A stretch of DNA of 64,000 nt, taken from NCBI RefSeq assembly GCF_900106925.1, contig NZ_FNNZ01000001.1:124001-188000 (forward strand). The letters run 5' to 3'. Source of the stretch: Thiocapsa roseopersicina (GTDB lineage: Bacteria > Pseudomonadota > Gammaproteobacteria > Chromatiales > Chromatiaceae). Position 1 is the first letter of the stretch. Every line of letters starts with the position of its first letter. The position numbers and the translations under genes are program-made. Shown here piece by piece: positions 31,063 to 40,058 of this stretch. Below the pieces are notes generated by a model. That model made no database searches. It was not told where the DNA came from and worked only from the letters and a program-made list of their open reading frames with translations.

Positions 31063-32373
31063 CTAGGGTGCGACGATGTTTTGCTCCACGGCAGCCATCA
31101 GCACCGGAGCGGTCAGCTCGCTCGGCAGCTGCGTGAACTTCTCCACCAGCGACGGCCACAAGAGGTTGTAGTAAAGCTCGCCGCGCACCAGGACGACCCC
31201 TTCCGCAGGGATGTCGTATAGGATTTCGCGCGTCTCATGGGGCTTGAGCCGGGTGTCGTCTCCGAGCTGCGTGGCGGTCGGCGGCGGTGCGGGCATCCCC
31301 TTGTCGTCCGCGAGCCCGTAGAAAAAGTAGCCTTTGGGATCGTCCTTGGAGGGATGTCCCTCCGCGTTCTGCCAGACCACCTCGCCTTGATCGTTATAGG
31401 CCGTGAGCTTCATGTACATGTTGCGGAAGGGCGCCCCGGTCGGTACCGAATGGGGTTGCGAATTTTGCATCATGACGGTCGTCTTGAGCACATCGCCGTC
31501 GAGCGTGCTGCGTACGTTGAATACGACGGCCCGCTTGAGCATGCCGTGATCGTGTCCGCCGCCCATGGAGTGATCGACGAGGCCGTTGGAGACCGGCATG
31601 TGACAGGATTGGCAGGCCACCTTGCTGCCGCTGGCGATGAACTCGTTGCCCGTCGCGCACAAGGGAACATCCTGCGGATTATTGCGCTGATCGTGACAGC
31701 CCATGCAGGCATCCGAGGTCTTCATCAGGAAGGGGCTGGCCTCCATGGTCAATGCAGGGATCTCGATCCCGTCCATCTCCACGGGCTCGCCTAGATGCGG
31801 GTTCGGCTTCTGCGACCCCGCGGCGTCGTCGACGGCACCACCGAACAGGTCGTCACCGGCCGCGGTCAGTTGCTGAACCCCGCGCGGGAAAGCTGCGGGA
31901 CCTTGGAGCTTGTCCGACACCTCGTAGGCCTTCAGCCCGAGGCGCATCTTGCCGTCCTCGCCCAGGATGCCCTTGTAGCTCTGAAGGGTATGACAGGCGA
32001 CGCAATTGACCCCTTCGCTGTAGGCGACGTGGGCATCGAGCTTGGTGGTCTTGTCGCGGGCCGCGTTCGGTGCATGACACTGCAGGCATACCGGGAAGGT
32101 GCCGGACTTCTTGTGGACCTGCCCCTCGGCCTTCGGGTCGCCGACTTCCATTTCGTAGAAGGTCCCGTGGATCGGGTCCGAGAGCGCGGTGCTCTGGGCG
32201 TGCATGGAGCCCTTCCACTGTCGGTAGATCTCTTCGTGACAGGTTTGACAAACCTCTGCCGAAATCAGGTGGATCGGCTCGGAGGTGTCTTCGGCCACCG
32301 CCGGAGCGGCGATACCTCCGAGGCCGAGTGCCAGACCGAATGTGATCGAGAGTCCCGCGAGTATGCCTTGCAT
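31063..32373 (-). CDS. pentaheme c-type cytochrome (cytochrome c554-like)
   Basis: The 436-residue product has a signal peptide (MQGILAGLSITFGLALGL...AVA) and five CxxCH heme sites: CQTCH, CLQCH, CVACH, CMGCH and CQSCH. The first is followed by EEIYRQWKGSMHAQS, a pattern of the cytochrome c554 family. The C-terminal third has no heme motif and looks like a beta-rich domain (HSVPTGAPFRNMYMKLTAYND). It is periplasmic and probably an electron carrier or reductase subunit. It is divergent from the octaheme gene, sharing a 299-bp upstream region. The ATG at 32373 gives the signal peptide; a 30-residue upstream extension does not. Confidence 0.85.
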   Translation of the reverse strand: MQGILAGLSITFGLALGLGGIAAPAVAEDTSEPIHLISAEVCQTCHEEIYRQWKGSMHAQSTALSDPIHGTFYEMEVGDPKAEGQVHKKSGTFPVCLQCHAPNAARDKTTKLDAHVAYSEGVNCVACHTLQSYKGILGEDGKMRLGLKAYEVSDKLQGPAAFPRGVQQLTAAGDDLFGGAVDDAAGSQKPNPHLGEPVEMDGIEIPALTMEASPFLMKTSDACMGCHDQRNNPQDVPLCATGNEFIASGSKVACQSCHMPVSNGLVDHSMGGGHDHGMLKRAVVFNVRSTLDGDVLKTTVMMQNSQPHSVPTGAPFRNMYMKLTAYNDQGEVVWQNAEGHPSKDDPKGYFFYGLADDKGMPAPPPTATQLGDDTRLKPHETREILYDIPAEGVVLVRGELYYNLLWPSLVEKFTQLPSELTAPVLMAAVEQNIVAP

Positions 32374-32672
32374 GGGGTGTCGCTCCTTCCTTTTTCTTGT
32401 GATATGGACGCTGTGATACGGACGCGTGTCCGAGCGTCGTGAATTGTTCTTCATCGATGCCATGGGTAAAAGTGCGTACGGTCAATGAAATGCCGTTCCT
32501 CTCTCGATCTACTCGAAACCTATAGTATTTAATGGAATTTGAATATATTAATGCGCTTGATGGTTGGTTGGCTCGTTAAAGAATATCGATGGGTGCTGAA
32601 TTAGATTGCTCGGCCCGGCCGCCCTATAATCGGATGCGTTCCTCTTTCAAGCAGGCTCGAGAGGTCGTTCAG
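32374..32672. promoter_or_regulatory. divergent upstream region of the cytochrome genes
   Basis: This 299-bp stretch drives transcription both ways. Its centre (about 32510-32560) is far more AT-rich than the surroundings and contains TATAGT at 32521-32526, a plausible -10 box for the rightward genes. A weak FNR-like TTGAATATATTAA lies nearby but matches too poorly to name. No hairpin or palindromic element is present. Confidence 0.4.
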
Positions 32673-34127
32673 ATGTGTGCAATTCCAGTCTCGGCCCCAT
32701 TAAAATTCATTATTCTTTGCGCTCTAACCCTGTCGATCGCGGTGCCCGCCGTCGCCGACAAGGTCAAGCTCGATCCGAGCAACTGGGGTCACGACGCGGG
32801 CAGCGCCTGCGTCAGTTGCCACACCAAGGCATCGAGCGGCCTCGCGCAGCAGTGGCAGGACAGCGCCCATGCGGCCGCAGGTGTGAACTGCATGGATTGC
32901 CATCGGGCCGAGCGTGCCGATGTGGACGCCATCGAGCACGAGGGGCAGGTCATCGCGACCATCGTCTCGCCGAAGGATTGCGGGCGCTGTCACACGAAGG
33001 AGTTCGAAGAGCAGCAGGGCTCGGTCCATGCCGAGGCCTACTCCATCATCGAGGAGCGTGTGCCGGCGTTGGCGCACAACGTCGGCGGCGCCGCCATGCA
33101 GGCCGCCTCCTGCGATCAATGCCACGGCTCGCGGGTGAAGGTGCGCGGGGACGGCACCTTGGATCCCGCGACCTGGCCCAACTCGGGCATCGGCCGGATC
33201 AATCCGGACGGGTCCAAGGGGTCATGCTCATCCTGTCACGGCCGGCACCGCTTCTCCAAGGCCCAGGCGCGCGAGCCCGAGGCATGCGTGCGTTGCCACT
33301 CCGGCCCCGACTCGCCGGACAAGGAGATCTTCGAGGCGTCCAAGCACGGGATGGTCTATGCGGCTCATCGCGACGAGATGAATCTTGAGGCGACCGAGTG
33401 GGTTGCGGGACGCGACTATACGGCCGCACCGACCTGCGTGACCTGCCATATGGGAGCCGCCGGCAAGCTGCCCTCGACCCATGATGTCGGTCTGCGCAAC
33501 GTCTGGAGCCTCAACACGCCGGTTTCCAAACGTCAGCTCCTCGTCATCTTCGAGGATGGTCGCAAGATGGAGCTGCCCTCGGATCAGCCCGCGCCGCGCC
33601 GCGGGACCGAGATGGCCCGCGCGGACGGTACGATCGGGATCGTCAAGGCGGTCGCGACACCCGAGCGGCGCCGTCAGGCCATGTCACTGGTCTGTGTCGA
33701 GTGTCACGGCAAGGGCTTCACCGAGAGCTTCATGCGCCAGTTCGACGCGGTTGTCGAGCTCTACAACACGAAATTCGGCGAGCCGGCGCGGACGATCATC
33801 GCCGGGCTCTATGAGCGCGGTCTCCTCACCCCGACCGCGTTCGACGAGCCGATCGAGTTCACCTACTGGGAGCTGTGGCACGACGAAGGTGCGCGCGGTC
33901 GTCACGGCGCATCCATGATGAGCCCGAATCATGCGTGGTGGGAGGGCATGTATCTGGTCGGCCGCAATTTCTATGCGCGCTTTCTCCCGGAGGCACGCGC
34001 GGCGGCCGGCGAGCACGCGGACGAGCTGGTTGAGGCCGTGCTGCGTGCAAACGGGCAGCATGAGTGGCTGGATCAGCCCGACCAGATGAGCACCATCCTC
34101 GGCTTCGCACCGCAGGAGGCCGAGTGA
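32673..34127 (+). CDS. haoA: octaheme hydroxylamine-oxidoreductase-like cytochrome
   Basis: The 484-residue product has a signal peptide (about 1-29) and eight CxxCH motifs: CVSCH, CMDCH, CGRCH, CDQCH, CSSCH, CVRCH, CVTCH and CVECH. The number and spacing, and the C-terminal WHDEGARGRHGASMMSPNHAWWEG segment, fit the HAO family of periplasmic octaheme enzymes. In ammonia oxidisers a tyrosine in the C-terminal region cross-links the P460 heme; here the local sequence is MMSPNHAWW, and whether the tyrosine is missing, as in reductive Hao homologues of Campylobacterota, needs alignment. Pairing with a NapC/NirT gene, rather than with cycAB, favours a quinol-linked reductive role. The start at 32673 has GAGAGG upstream; an ATG at 32634 is possible. 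Confidence 0.85.
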   Translation: MCAIPVSAPLKFIILCALTLSIAVPAVADKVKLDPSNWGHDAGSACVSCHTKASSGLAQQWQDSAHAAAGVNCMDCHRAERADVDAIEHEGQVIATIVSPKDCGRCHTKEFEEQQGSVHAEAYSIIEERVPALAHNVGGAAMQAASCDQCHGSRVKVRGDGTLDPATWPNSGIGRINPDGSKGSCSSCHGRHRFSKAQAREPEACVRCHSGPDSPDKEIFEASKHGMVYAAHRDEMNLEATEWVAGRDYTAAPTCVTCHMGAAGKLPSTHDVGLRNVWSLNTPVSKRQLLVIFEDGRKMELPSDQPAPRRGTEMARADGTIGIVKAVATPERRRQAMSLVCVECHGKGFTESFMRQFDAVVELYNTKFGEPARTIIAGLYERGLLTPTAFDEPIEFTYWELWHDEGARGRHGASMMSPNHAWWEGMYLVGRNFYARFLPEARAAAGEHADELVEAVLRANGQHEWLDQPDQMSTILGFAPQEAE

Positions 34128-34756
34128 TGGGCCGGCTGCTTGCACCTTTGTTCATCACCCGCCACGTGTTGATCGCGCTCGTGGTCGGCGGCGTCGGCGG
34201 GGTGCTCTTCATGACCTTTCTGCTCGAGTTCGATCACTACACCAGCAGCAACGCGTTCTGTACCACCTGCCATTCAATGACCTATGCCGATGAAACCTAT
34301 CGGCAAACGGTCCATTACGACTCCGCATCCGGGGTGCGCGCATCCTGTGGCGACTGTCACGTCTCCGAAGGTGTCTTCGCGGCGACTTGGGACCATGCAG
34401 TCGGATCGAAGGACCTCTTCAAGCAGCTCTTCGGACCGGATTACGACGACCCCGTGATCAACGCCCTGCACCTGCCCGAGGCCGCCTTCGCCGCGCGCAA
34501 ATGGTTTCAAGCGCGCGACTCGGCAACCTGCATGCGCTGTCACACTCTGGAGGCGATCCAGGGTAAACGTGCCGACACCGCGGCGATCCATCGCGAGGAG
34601 ACGGACGGCAAGTCCTGTATCGACTGCCACTACAATCTGGTGCATCGCAAGGTGCCCGACGAGAGCACCTTCAAGCGCGAGGCATGGAATCGGATGGTCG
34701 AAGAGGAGTTCGGGCTGGAGCCGGGCACGGCCGAGCGGCTGATGAGTGCGCACTGA
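34127..34756 (+). CDS. NapC/NirT family tetraheme cytochrome c
   Basis: The 209-residue product has one N-terminal membrane anchor (VLIALVVGGVGGVLFMTFLLEF, about 14-35) and four CxxCH sites: CTTCH, CGDCH, CMRCH and CIDCH. This is the NapC/NirT/NrfH layout: a quinol dehydrogenase passing electrons from the membrane quinol pool to a periplasmic multiheme partner. Its ATG overlaps the octaheme gene's stop by one base (TGATG), strongly implying that the two form a complex, similar to the haoA-haoC pairs of Campylobacterota. Confidence 0.9.
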   Translation: MGRLLAPLFITRHVLIALVVGGVGGVLFMTFLLEFDHYTSSNAFCTTCHSMTYADETYRQTVHYDSASGVRASCGDCHVSEGVFAATWDHAVGSKDLFKQLFGPDYDDPVINALHLPEAAFAARKWFQARDSATCMRCHTLEAIQGKRADTAAIHREETDGKSCIDCHYNLVHRKVPDESTFKREAWNRMVEEEFGLEPGTAERLMSAH

Positions 34757-34774
34757 GTCCGCGAAAATGCTCGG

Positions 34775-34996
34775 TCAGTGCTCGCAGTTGTCGAAGTAGT
34801 GCCGTGACCAAGGCGAGATCGCGAGGGCAAAGCCGAGGCCAAGCGCCACGGCCCCGCCGAGTACCGCGAGGAGGGCGATGTGGGCGGTCGGCACCGGTAG
34901 AGCGGCGCTCTCCGCGATCAGGAGCAGCAGGATGCCGGACAGGAGTAAGCCGGCGGACAAGACAACGGTCGAGCGTAGCGTGGTACAGGAGATCAT
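34775..34996 (-). CDS. small two-helix membrane protein
   Basis: The 73-residue product has two predicted membrane segments (VVLSAGLLLSGILLLLIA and ALLAVLGGAVALGLGFALAI) and a short polar C-terminus (SPWSRHYFDNCEH). A good GGAGAG precedes the ATG, which supports a real gene. It is convergent with the NapC-type gene, 18 bp from its stop. No family was recognised. Confidence 0.6.
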   Translation of the reverse strand: MISCTTLRSTVVLSAGLLLSGILLLLIAESAALPVPTAHIALLAVLGGAVALGLGFALAISPWSRHYFDNCEH

Positions 34997-35163
34997 AGGA
35001 TCTCTCCGTCATTCATAACATAATTAAATTCTAATACAAAAGCCGGGAGACGCAACGCCCTAGATGCCGTCGAACCGTGAATCCGGTCGCATCCGGTCAA
35101 TCTCGCGTGTGCGCCGACGCTCGGGCCGGCGGAAGGTCACTGGCGATGGGTGTCGGGGGCGAC

Positions 35164-35266
35164 CTGAGATGATTTCCCCGAAGAAGTCGAACGACCAGTA
35201 GGGGCGAATCAATTCGCCCCTACTGGCATGCGCAGTCGAGAGGCTTGTGGCCGGAAATCGCCTAAT
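35164..35266. repeat. family C palindromic element
   Basis: The core hairpin at 35195-35226 has a 15-bp stem (CCAGTAGGGGCGAAT with its complement) and a two-base loop. Outer inverted repeats CTGAGATGATTTCCCCGAA (35164-35182) and TGGCCGGAAATCGCCTAAT (35248-35266) match, imperfectly, those of the copy at 55439-55549. It ends 4 bp from the stop of ppiC, on the downstream side of that gene. Confidence 0.75.
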
Positions 35267-35269
35267 GCC

Positions 35270-36148
35270 TTACTCGGATCCTTTCGCAGCAGCGTCGTCG
35301 GTCGGCTTGAGCTTCACGACCTCCTCGTTGAGCTCCACCATGGCGCCGTCACGCATCTCGGCCAGCTTCGCCGAAAGCTTTTGGCGCTTGAGCAGCGCCA
35401 TGAGCTGCTGCTTGGCATCCTCGAAGCTCGGGGGCTCGGCCTTGCGGGAGTCCTGCAGCTCGATGACATGCCACCCGAACTGGGTCTGTACGGGTGTTTT
35501 CGTGTAGCTGCCGACCTCCATCGCGGCGACGGCCTCGGAGAAGGGCGCCACCATCTGGTTGGCGTCGAACCACTCGAGCTCGCCGCCGTTCTTGCCGGTC
35601 GGTCCGAGCGAGTGCTCCCGGGCCAGATCGCCGAAATCGGCACCGCCTTCGAGCTCCTCGATCATCTTTTTCGCCTCTTCCTCGTCCTTGACGAGGATGT
35701 GGCGTGCCTTGTACTCGGTCTGGCTGGCGTTTTCCTTGACCTCCTCGTAAGCCTTCTTCAGCTCGTCTTCGGTCGGCTCGATCTCCTCGGCCATCGAGGC
35801 CAGTGCCGCATTGGAGAGGATCTTCATGCGCTGCAGCTCGATGGCGACACCGACGTCGGGGTCTTGCTCCAGACTACGCCGAGCAGCCTCCTGGGAGGCA
35901 ACCACCAGACTCATGAAGTCGTTGAAGGCCTGCTCTTGGAGCTCGGGCGAATTCTGTCCCTGACTTTGCTGCAGGCGCTCCAGGAAGAAGAGACGGAAGA
36001 GGTCGAGACCGTAGGGTGTGCCGTTGACCGTTGCAATCAGGACGTCGTCGCCCTGCGGTTGGGCCTCCGCGTCCTTGGCGTCCTCCGCCACGGCGGCACC
36101 GGCGGCCAGCAGGGCACACAGGAGGAGGGGAATGCGAGTCGTCTTCAT
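35270..36148 (-). CDS. parvulin-type peptidyl-prolyl isomerase (PpiC/SurA-like)
   Basis: The 292-residue product has a signal peptide (MKTTRIPLLLCALLAAGAAVA), an N-terminal SurA-N-like helical part and a parvulin domain at about 140-245 (YKARHILVKDEEEA, ADFGDLAREHSLGPTGKNGGELEWF, VQTQFGWHVIEL). It should be a periplasmic folding helper. The C-terminus is acidic/lysine-rich and carries no anchor. It is the last gene of a minus-strand group with yciI and yciB upstream, though 118 bp separates it from yciI. Confidence 0.9.
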   Translation of the reverse strand: MKTTRIPLLLCALLAAGAAVAEDAKDAEAQPQGDDVLIATVNGTPYGLDLFRLFFLERLQQSQGQNSPELQEQAFNDFMSLVVASQEAARRSLEQDPDVGVAIELQRMKILSNAALASMAEEIEPTEDELKKAYEEVKENASQTEYKARHILVKDEEEAKKMIEELEGGADFGDLAREHSLGPTGKNGGELEWFDANQMVAPFSEAVAAMEVGSYTKTPVQTQFGWHVIELQDSRKAEPPSFEDAKQQLMALLKRQKLSAKLAEMRDGAMVELNEEVVKLKPTDDAAAKGSE

Positions 36149-36266
36149 GATGATGGTTTCCGTATGTGGGATTCATTGGCATCCGAGGATGCCGGCGATG
36201 GCAATGGGGAGAGACGGCAGGCGAGGGGGCTCGCCCGCCCGTTGCGAGCGGCGTCCGGATCGGGTT

Positions 36267-36569
36267 TCAGCTCGGAAATACCCGCTTGAAGGGTTTGACC
36301 AGCACCTCTCGGTAGACGCCGGCCGCGTTGTACGGATCCGCAGCCGCCCATTGCTCGGCTGAGGCCAGATCGGGGAATTCGGCGACGATGAGGGATCCGG
36401 AGAAACCGGCGTCCCCGGGATCCGGGCTGTCGATCGCTGGGTGTGGCCCTGCGAGGATCAGGCGCCCCTCGTCCTGCAGGGCATCCAGGCGCGCCAGATG
36501 GTCCGGCCGCGCGCTCAGGCGTGCCGCGAGACTCTTGTCGTGATCGACGGCGATGATGGCGTACAGCAC
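36267..36569 (-). CDS. yciI: YciI-like protein
   Basis: The 100-residue product (starting [17 protein letters not shown] after the initiator) has the ferredoxin-like YciI pattern: [22 protein letters not shown] with the conserved His, then [16 protein letters not shown] and [21 protein letters not shown]. The GTG at 36569 was chosen because it lies right after the yciB stop and matches homologues. YciB-YciI neighbourhood is conserved in gammaproteobacteria. The biochemical role is not established. Confidence 0.85.
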   Translation of the reverse strand: MLYAIIAVDHDKSLAARLSARPDHLARLDALQDEGRLILAGPHPAIDSPDPGDAGFSGSLIVAEFPDLASAEQWAAADPYNAAGVYREVLVKPFKRVFPS

Positions 36570-36570
36570 G

Positions 36571-37245
36571 TCAGTCGGCCTCCAGGGTCCGGGGTTCATC
36601 TTTCATGTGGCGGGACAGGTAGAATGCCTGTGCGACGACGAACACAAGCGTCATCCCCATCATACCGAAGAGCTTGAAATTCACCCAAATGTCCTCGCGT
36701 GCCTGCGCATCGTTGCAGAGCGAGAGCAGGTCGCCGCCGAAGCGCTCTGCGCAGGCCGAGAGGTCGATATCCTGCAGGCCCGAGGCGAGGATCAGCGCCT
36801 GCTGGGCACCGAAGAACCCGCTGCCGATATAGACCACGAAGAGATTGACGAGCCCGGTGACGAAGAAGAACCCGATCCACATCATATTCAAGCGCGTCCA
36901 AACGGCGGAGGGAATCTCGATGGCCTTGCCCATCATCCGCTCGATCAGGGTTTGCTTCCCGATGAATTGACTGCCGAGAAAGACGGCGCCGAACAGCCAA
37001 TTGACGATCGTCGGTTTCCACATGACGAAGATCGGGTCGTGCAGGGCGAGCGTGAGTCCTCCGAACAGCACCAGCAACCCGAGCGTGACCAACGGCATGG
37101 TCTCGACATGCCGTCGCCTTATCCACGACCAGCCGACTAAGATGGCCGAGGCGAGGATGGCCACACCGGTCGCGACGTAGATGCCTTCGAGCTTGTAGGC
37201 GGCGAAGAACAGGAGAATCGGAAAGAAGTCGACAAGGAATTTCAT
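36571..37245 (-). CDS. yciB: septation-associated membrane protein YciB/IspZ with an insertion
   Basis: This inner-membrane protein is linked to septation and envelope synthesis. The 224-residue product has the YciB pattern: [39 protein letters not shown] and [20 protein letters not shown]. It is about 40 residues longer than usual because of a segment at about 141-184 between the last two membrane helices, which contains Cys165 and Cys177 and reads as a soluble loop. The ATG at 37245 agrees with homologues; a longer frame upstream is not used. It overlaps nothing and is 1 bp from yciI. Confidence 0.9.
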   Translation of the reverse strand: MKFLVDFFPILLFFAAYKLEGIYVATGVAILASAILVGWSWIRRRHVETMPLVTLGLLVLFGGLTLALHDPIFVMWKPTIVNWLFGAVFLGSQFIGKQTLIERMMGKAIEIPSAVWTRLNMMWIGFFFVTGLVNLFVVYIGSGFFGAQQALILASGLQDIDLSACAERFGGDLLSLCNDAQAREDIWVNFKLFGMMGMTLVFVVAQAFYLSRHMKDEPRTLEAD

Positions 37246-37497
37246 GAGGCCGGGGTCGCCGATGTGGCATGCGTGGTGATTCGGGATGATGCGTCCGGGC
37301 GGGAACCGGGCGGTTCGACAGCGTGAAGCGGCGGCGGTTTCAACGCCGTCTCCGGGGGGACGGTCGCCGTGACGGAGGCAGAGCTCGATCCCGCAGTCGT
37401 AGAGGATAGGATACGGGGATCGGGCGACCAGGGCAAAGGCGTTTGGTCGGGTTGACGTGTATAGTTGCGTCCGGTTTCTGATCTCATTTGAAAGGGG

Positions 37498-38865
37498 ATG
37501 CGTCACGTGGAGACGATCGAGAGCTGGGTCGGCACGATCAACGGGCTCGTCTGGGGTCCTCCCATGCTGGTTCTCATCCTGGGAACCGGCCTCTTCCTGA
37601 TGATCGGCTTGCGCTTGATGCCGCTGCTGAAGCTCGGGTTCGGTTTCCGCATGCTGTGGGCCGGCCGGCACGCCCAGGGACAGGGCAACATTACGCCTTT
37701 CAACGCCTTGATGACGTCGCTCGCGGCAACCATCGGAACGGGCAACATCGCCGGCGTCGCCACGGCGATCGCGATCGGCGGACCCGGCGCGCTCTTCTGG
37801 ATGTGGTGCACGGCGCTCGTCGGAATGGCCACCAAATATGCCGAGGGCGTTCTGGCGGTGAAATACCGCGAGGTGGACGAGAAGGGCAACTATGTCGGCG
37901 GCCCCATGTACTACATCAAGAACGGACTGGGTCGTCGCTGGCTCTGGCTCGGTACCGCCTTCGCGATCTTCGGTGCGCTCGCGGGGTTCGGGATCGGCAA
38001 CATGGTCCAGGCCAATTCGGTGTCCCACGCACTAAGCGGCAAGTTCGCGATCCCGGAGCTTTGGTCCGGTATCGCGATGGCCGTGATGGTCGGCTTGGTT
38101 CTGATCGGCGGTATTCGCTGGATCGCCCAAGTCGCCGGGAAGCTGGTTCCCTTCATGGCAATCGCCTATGTGGTCGGCGGCCTGGTGGTCTTGGCCTTCA
38201 ACATCGATCAGATTCCGCAAGCCATCTATCAGATCGTGCAGCACGCCTTCTCGCCGACGGCCGCCGCCGGCGGATTCGCCGGTGCAACCCTGATGCTGGG
38301 CATCCAGATGGGCGTGGCGCGGGGCATCTTCTCCAACGAGGCGGGCCTCGGCAGCGCCCCGATCGCGCATGCGGCGGCCCAGAGCAACGATCCGATCCAG
38401 CAGGGCACGGTCGCCATGCTCGGAACCTTCATCGACACCATCATCATCTGCACCATCACGGGCTTGGTCATCATGGTGACGGGCGAGTGGATGAGCGGGG
38501 AGACCGGCGCGAGCCTGTCGTCCGCGGCCTTCAGCGCCGGCCTGCCGTCGATCGGCGGCTATATCGTCACCTTCGGGCTGGCCCTCTTCGCCTTCACGAC
38601 CATCCTGGGCTGGAGCGTCTACGGCGAGCGCTGCATGGAATACCTGTTCGGCATCCATGCGATCGTTCCATTTCGGTTGGTCTGGGTGGCGGTCATTCCG
38701 ATCGGGGCGACGCTCGAGCTCGAGTTCATCTGGCTGGTCGCCGATACACTCAACGCCCTGATGGCGATTCCCAATCTAGTCGCTTTGCTCTTGCTCAGCC
38801 CGGTGGTCTTTCGGATGACGCGCGAATACTTCGCGGATCCGATCAATCGGCGCGTGGTGACCTGA
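37498..38865 (+). CDS. sodium:alanine/glycine (AGCS family) symporter
   Basis: The 455-residue integral membrane protein has about eleven hydrophobic segments and family signatures: NITPFNALMTSLAATIGTGNIAG, GGPGALFWMW, KYAEGVLAVKYRE, GGPMYYIKNGLG and the ARGIFSNEAGLGSAPIAHAAA motif. It takes up small neutral amino acids with Na+. AGGGG lies just before the ATG. It is divergent from yciB and ends at a strong hairpin. Confidence 0.95.
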   Translation: MRHVETIESWVGTINGLVWGPPMLVLILGTGLFLMIGLRLMPLLKLGFGFRMLWAGRHAQGQGNITPFNALMTSLAATIGTGNIAGVATAIAIGGPGALFWMWCTALVGMATKYAEGVLAVKYREVDEKGNYVGGPMYYIKNGLGRRWLWLGTAFAIFGALAGFGIGNMVQANSVSHALSGKFAIPELWSGIAMAVMVGLVLIGGIRWIAQVAGKLVPFMAIAYVVGGLVVLAFNIDQIPQAIYQIVQHAFSPTAAAGGFAGATLMLGIQMGVARGIFSNEAGLGSAPIAHAAAQSNDPIQQGTVAMLGTFIDTIIICTITGLVIMVTGEWMSGETGASLSSAAFSAGLPSIGGYIVTFGLALFAFTTILGWSVYGERCMEYLFGIHAIVPFRLVWVAVIPIGATLELEFIWLVADTLNALMAIPNLVALLLLSPVVFRMTREYFADPINRRVVT

Positions 38866-38874
38866 GTACCCGCT

Positions 38875-38902
38875 CGGGGCGCCGTTCCGGGTCGGCGCCC
38901 CG
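38875..38902 (+). terminator. hairpin after the AGCS symporter gene
   Basis: CGGGGCGCCG (38875-38884) pairs perfectly with CGGCGCCCCG (38893-38902) around an 8-base loop, 9 bp after the stop codon. No T-tract follows. It may serve both this gene and the convergent one ending at 38990. Confidence 0.6.
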
Positions 38903-38989
38903 TCGTGCGCGGTCAGGCTCCTCGGAGACACCCCGGCGCACATCCGTACGTCGCCTCACGGATGAGACAGCGCGGGACTGCGCTCAGGT

Positions 38990-39325
38990 TCAGCAGCCGT
39001 CATCCGAGGTTACGGCTACGCCTGTCTCCGGGTCACGCGCTGTCTTGCCCGTTTCGTCGGTCTTGATCGTACGAATGAACATCATGTTTTCGACGCGACC
39101 GAATTCTTCGTCCATCGCCCGCTGGATATCGATGTCGCGCAGCCCTTCGTAGATATAGATCTCGCCGTTGGCCTCGGCGGCCCGTTCGCTGCTGCTCGGC
39201 TCGAACAGGCGCCGCAGCTCGATGTCCGAAACATCCGCAGCCGCAGCAGCGGCAGTCACGGACGAAAGAGCGACGAGCAATGGATGGATCAGCGCTCGCG
39301 CGTTGAAGAGGTTTGACGTCTTCAT
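38990..39325 (-). CDS. small exported hypothetical protein
   Basis: The 111-residue product has a signal peptide (about 1-30, ending AAAAADVS) and a short acidic domain: ELRRLFEPSSSERAAEANGEIYIYEGLRDIDIQRAMDEEFGRVENMMFIRTI. It ends in a Cys (DDGC). The domain looks conserved, but I do not recognise a named family. It is monocistronic with a 295-bp upstream region. Confidence 0.6.
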   Translation of the reverse strand: MKTSNLFNARALIHPLLVALSSVTAAAAAADVSDIELRRLFEPSSSERAAEANGEIYIYEGLRDIDIQRAMDEEFGRVENMMFIRTIKTDETGKTARDPETGVAVTSDDGC

Positions 39326-39620
39326 GTCGATTGACTCTCATTGGTTCCACAGGCCGCTTCGCGGTGAGACGCTGCGATAGGGTGCCTGAGCCAATGCGGG
39401 CGCTTACGACATTGATTCTTATCGTTTTTTTGCCTGTGGGCGCTCGCCCCGAAGCCGGAAATCAGCAACATCCTAGCTGATGCTGCAAACATGAACCGAC
39501 CGACCTCAGCCCTTCCGACTTGCCTTAAGCATGGCACAGTAGCTCACACCCCGCGTGTGAATATGGCACTTTTTTTATCGGGTAATGAGAGTGTCGAAGG
39601 TCGGACACCTGATTCGCTGG

Positions 39621-39938
39621 TCAACCGGTTTTCGATCCACCTTGGCAGGGAGGTGACTCGGGGACTGTCCCGCCTTTGGCGAACCATTCCTCCGGGGTCC
39701 AGGTATGCAGGGCGATGGCGTGGAGTCCGCCTTCGAGCTCGCCGCTCAGGGCGCGATTGAGGAGACGGTGGCGGGCGACCAAGGTCTTGTCGGCGAAGGT
39801 CTCGCTGACCAACAGGATCTTGAAGTGGGATTCGGCACCGGCGGGCACCGAGTGCATGTGGCTTTCGTCGACGACCTCGAGATGCATGGGGTCGAAGGTG
39901 TTCTTCAAGGTGTCTTCGATGCGTGATTTTCTGTTCAT
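39621..39938 (-). CDS. bolA: BolA family protein
   Basis: The 105-residue product has the BolA pattern: ESHMHSVPAGAESHFKILLVSETF, then LVARHRLLNRALSGEL and HAIALHTWTPEEW. The invariant HRLVN-type helix reads HRLLN here. BolA proteins pair with monothiol glutaredoxins around a 2Fe-2S cluster and influence morphology and stress response. The ATG at 39938 (MNRKSRIEDTL) was chosen over one 11 codons upstream. It has no operon partner within 100 bp. Confidence 0.9.
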   Translation of the reverse strand: MNRKSRIEDTLKNTFDPMHLEVVDESHMHSVPAGAESHFKILLVSETFADKTLVARHRLLNRALSGELEGGLHAIALHTWTPEEWFAKGGTVPESPPCQGGSKTG

Positions 39939-40058
39939 CTGGGCTCCGGCTCGGATTGCCCGTTCGGGCATATCGCCATCACTTATGGCCCGTTCTACGC
40001 CGACACAAGCGTCGATGCCGGTGATGTGTCCGCAGCCGACCCGACCGGATTCCGAAGT

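Noticed and set aside
32462-32468. Single NarL heptamer (ATGGGTA) near the cytochrome genes
   Set aside because: One heptamer without a partner at the right spacing is expected by chance.
39402-39430. Fur-box-like AT-rich stretch (GATAAGAATCAAT on the minus strand)
   Set aside because: Matches only part of the 19-bp consensus and the downstream gene has no iron link.
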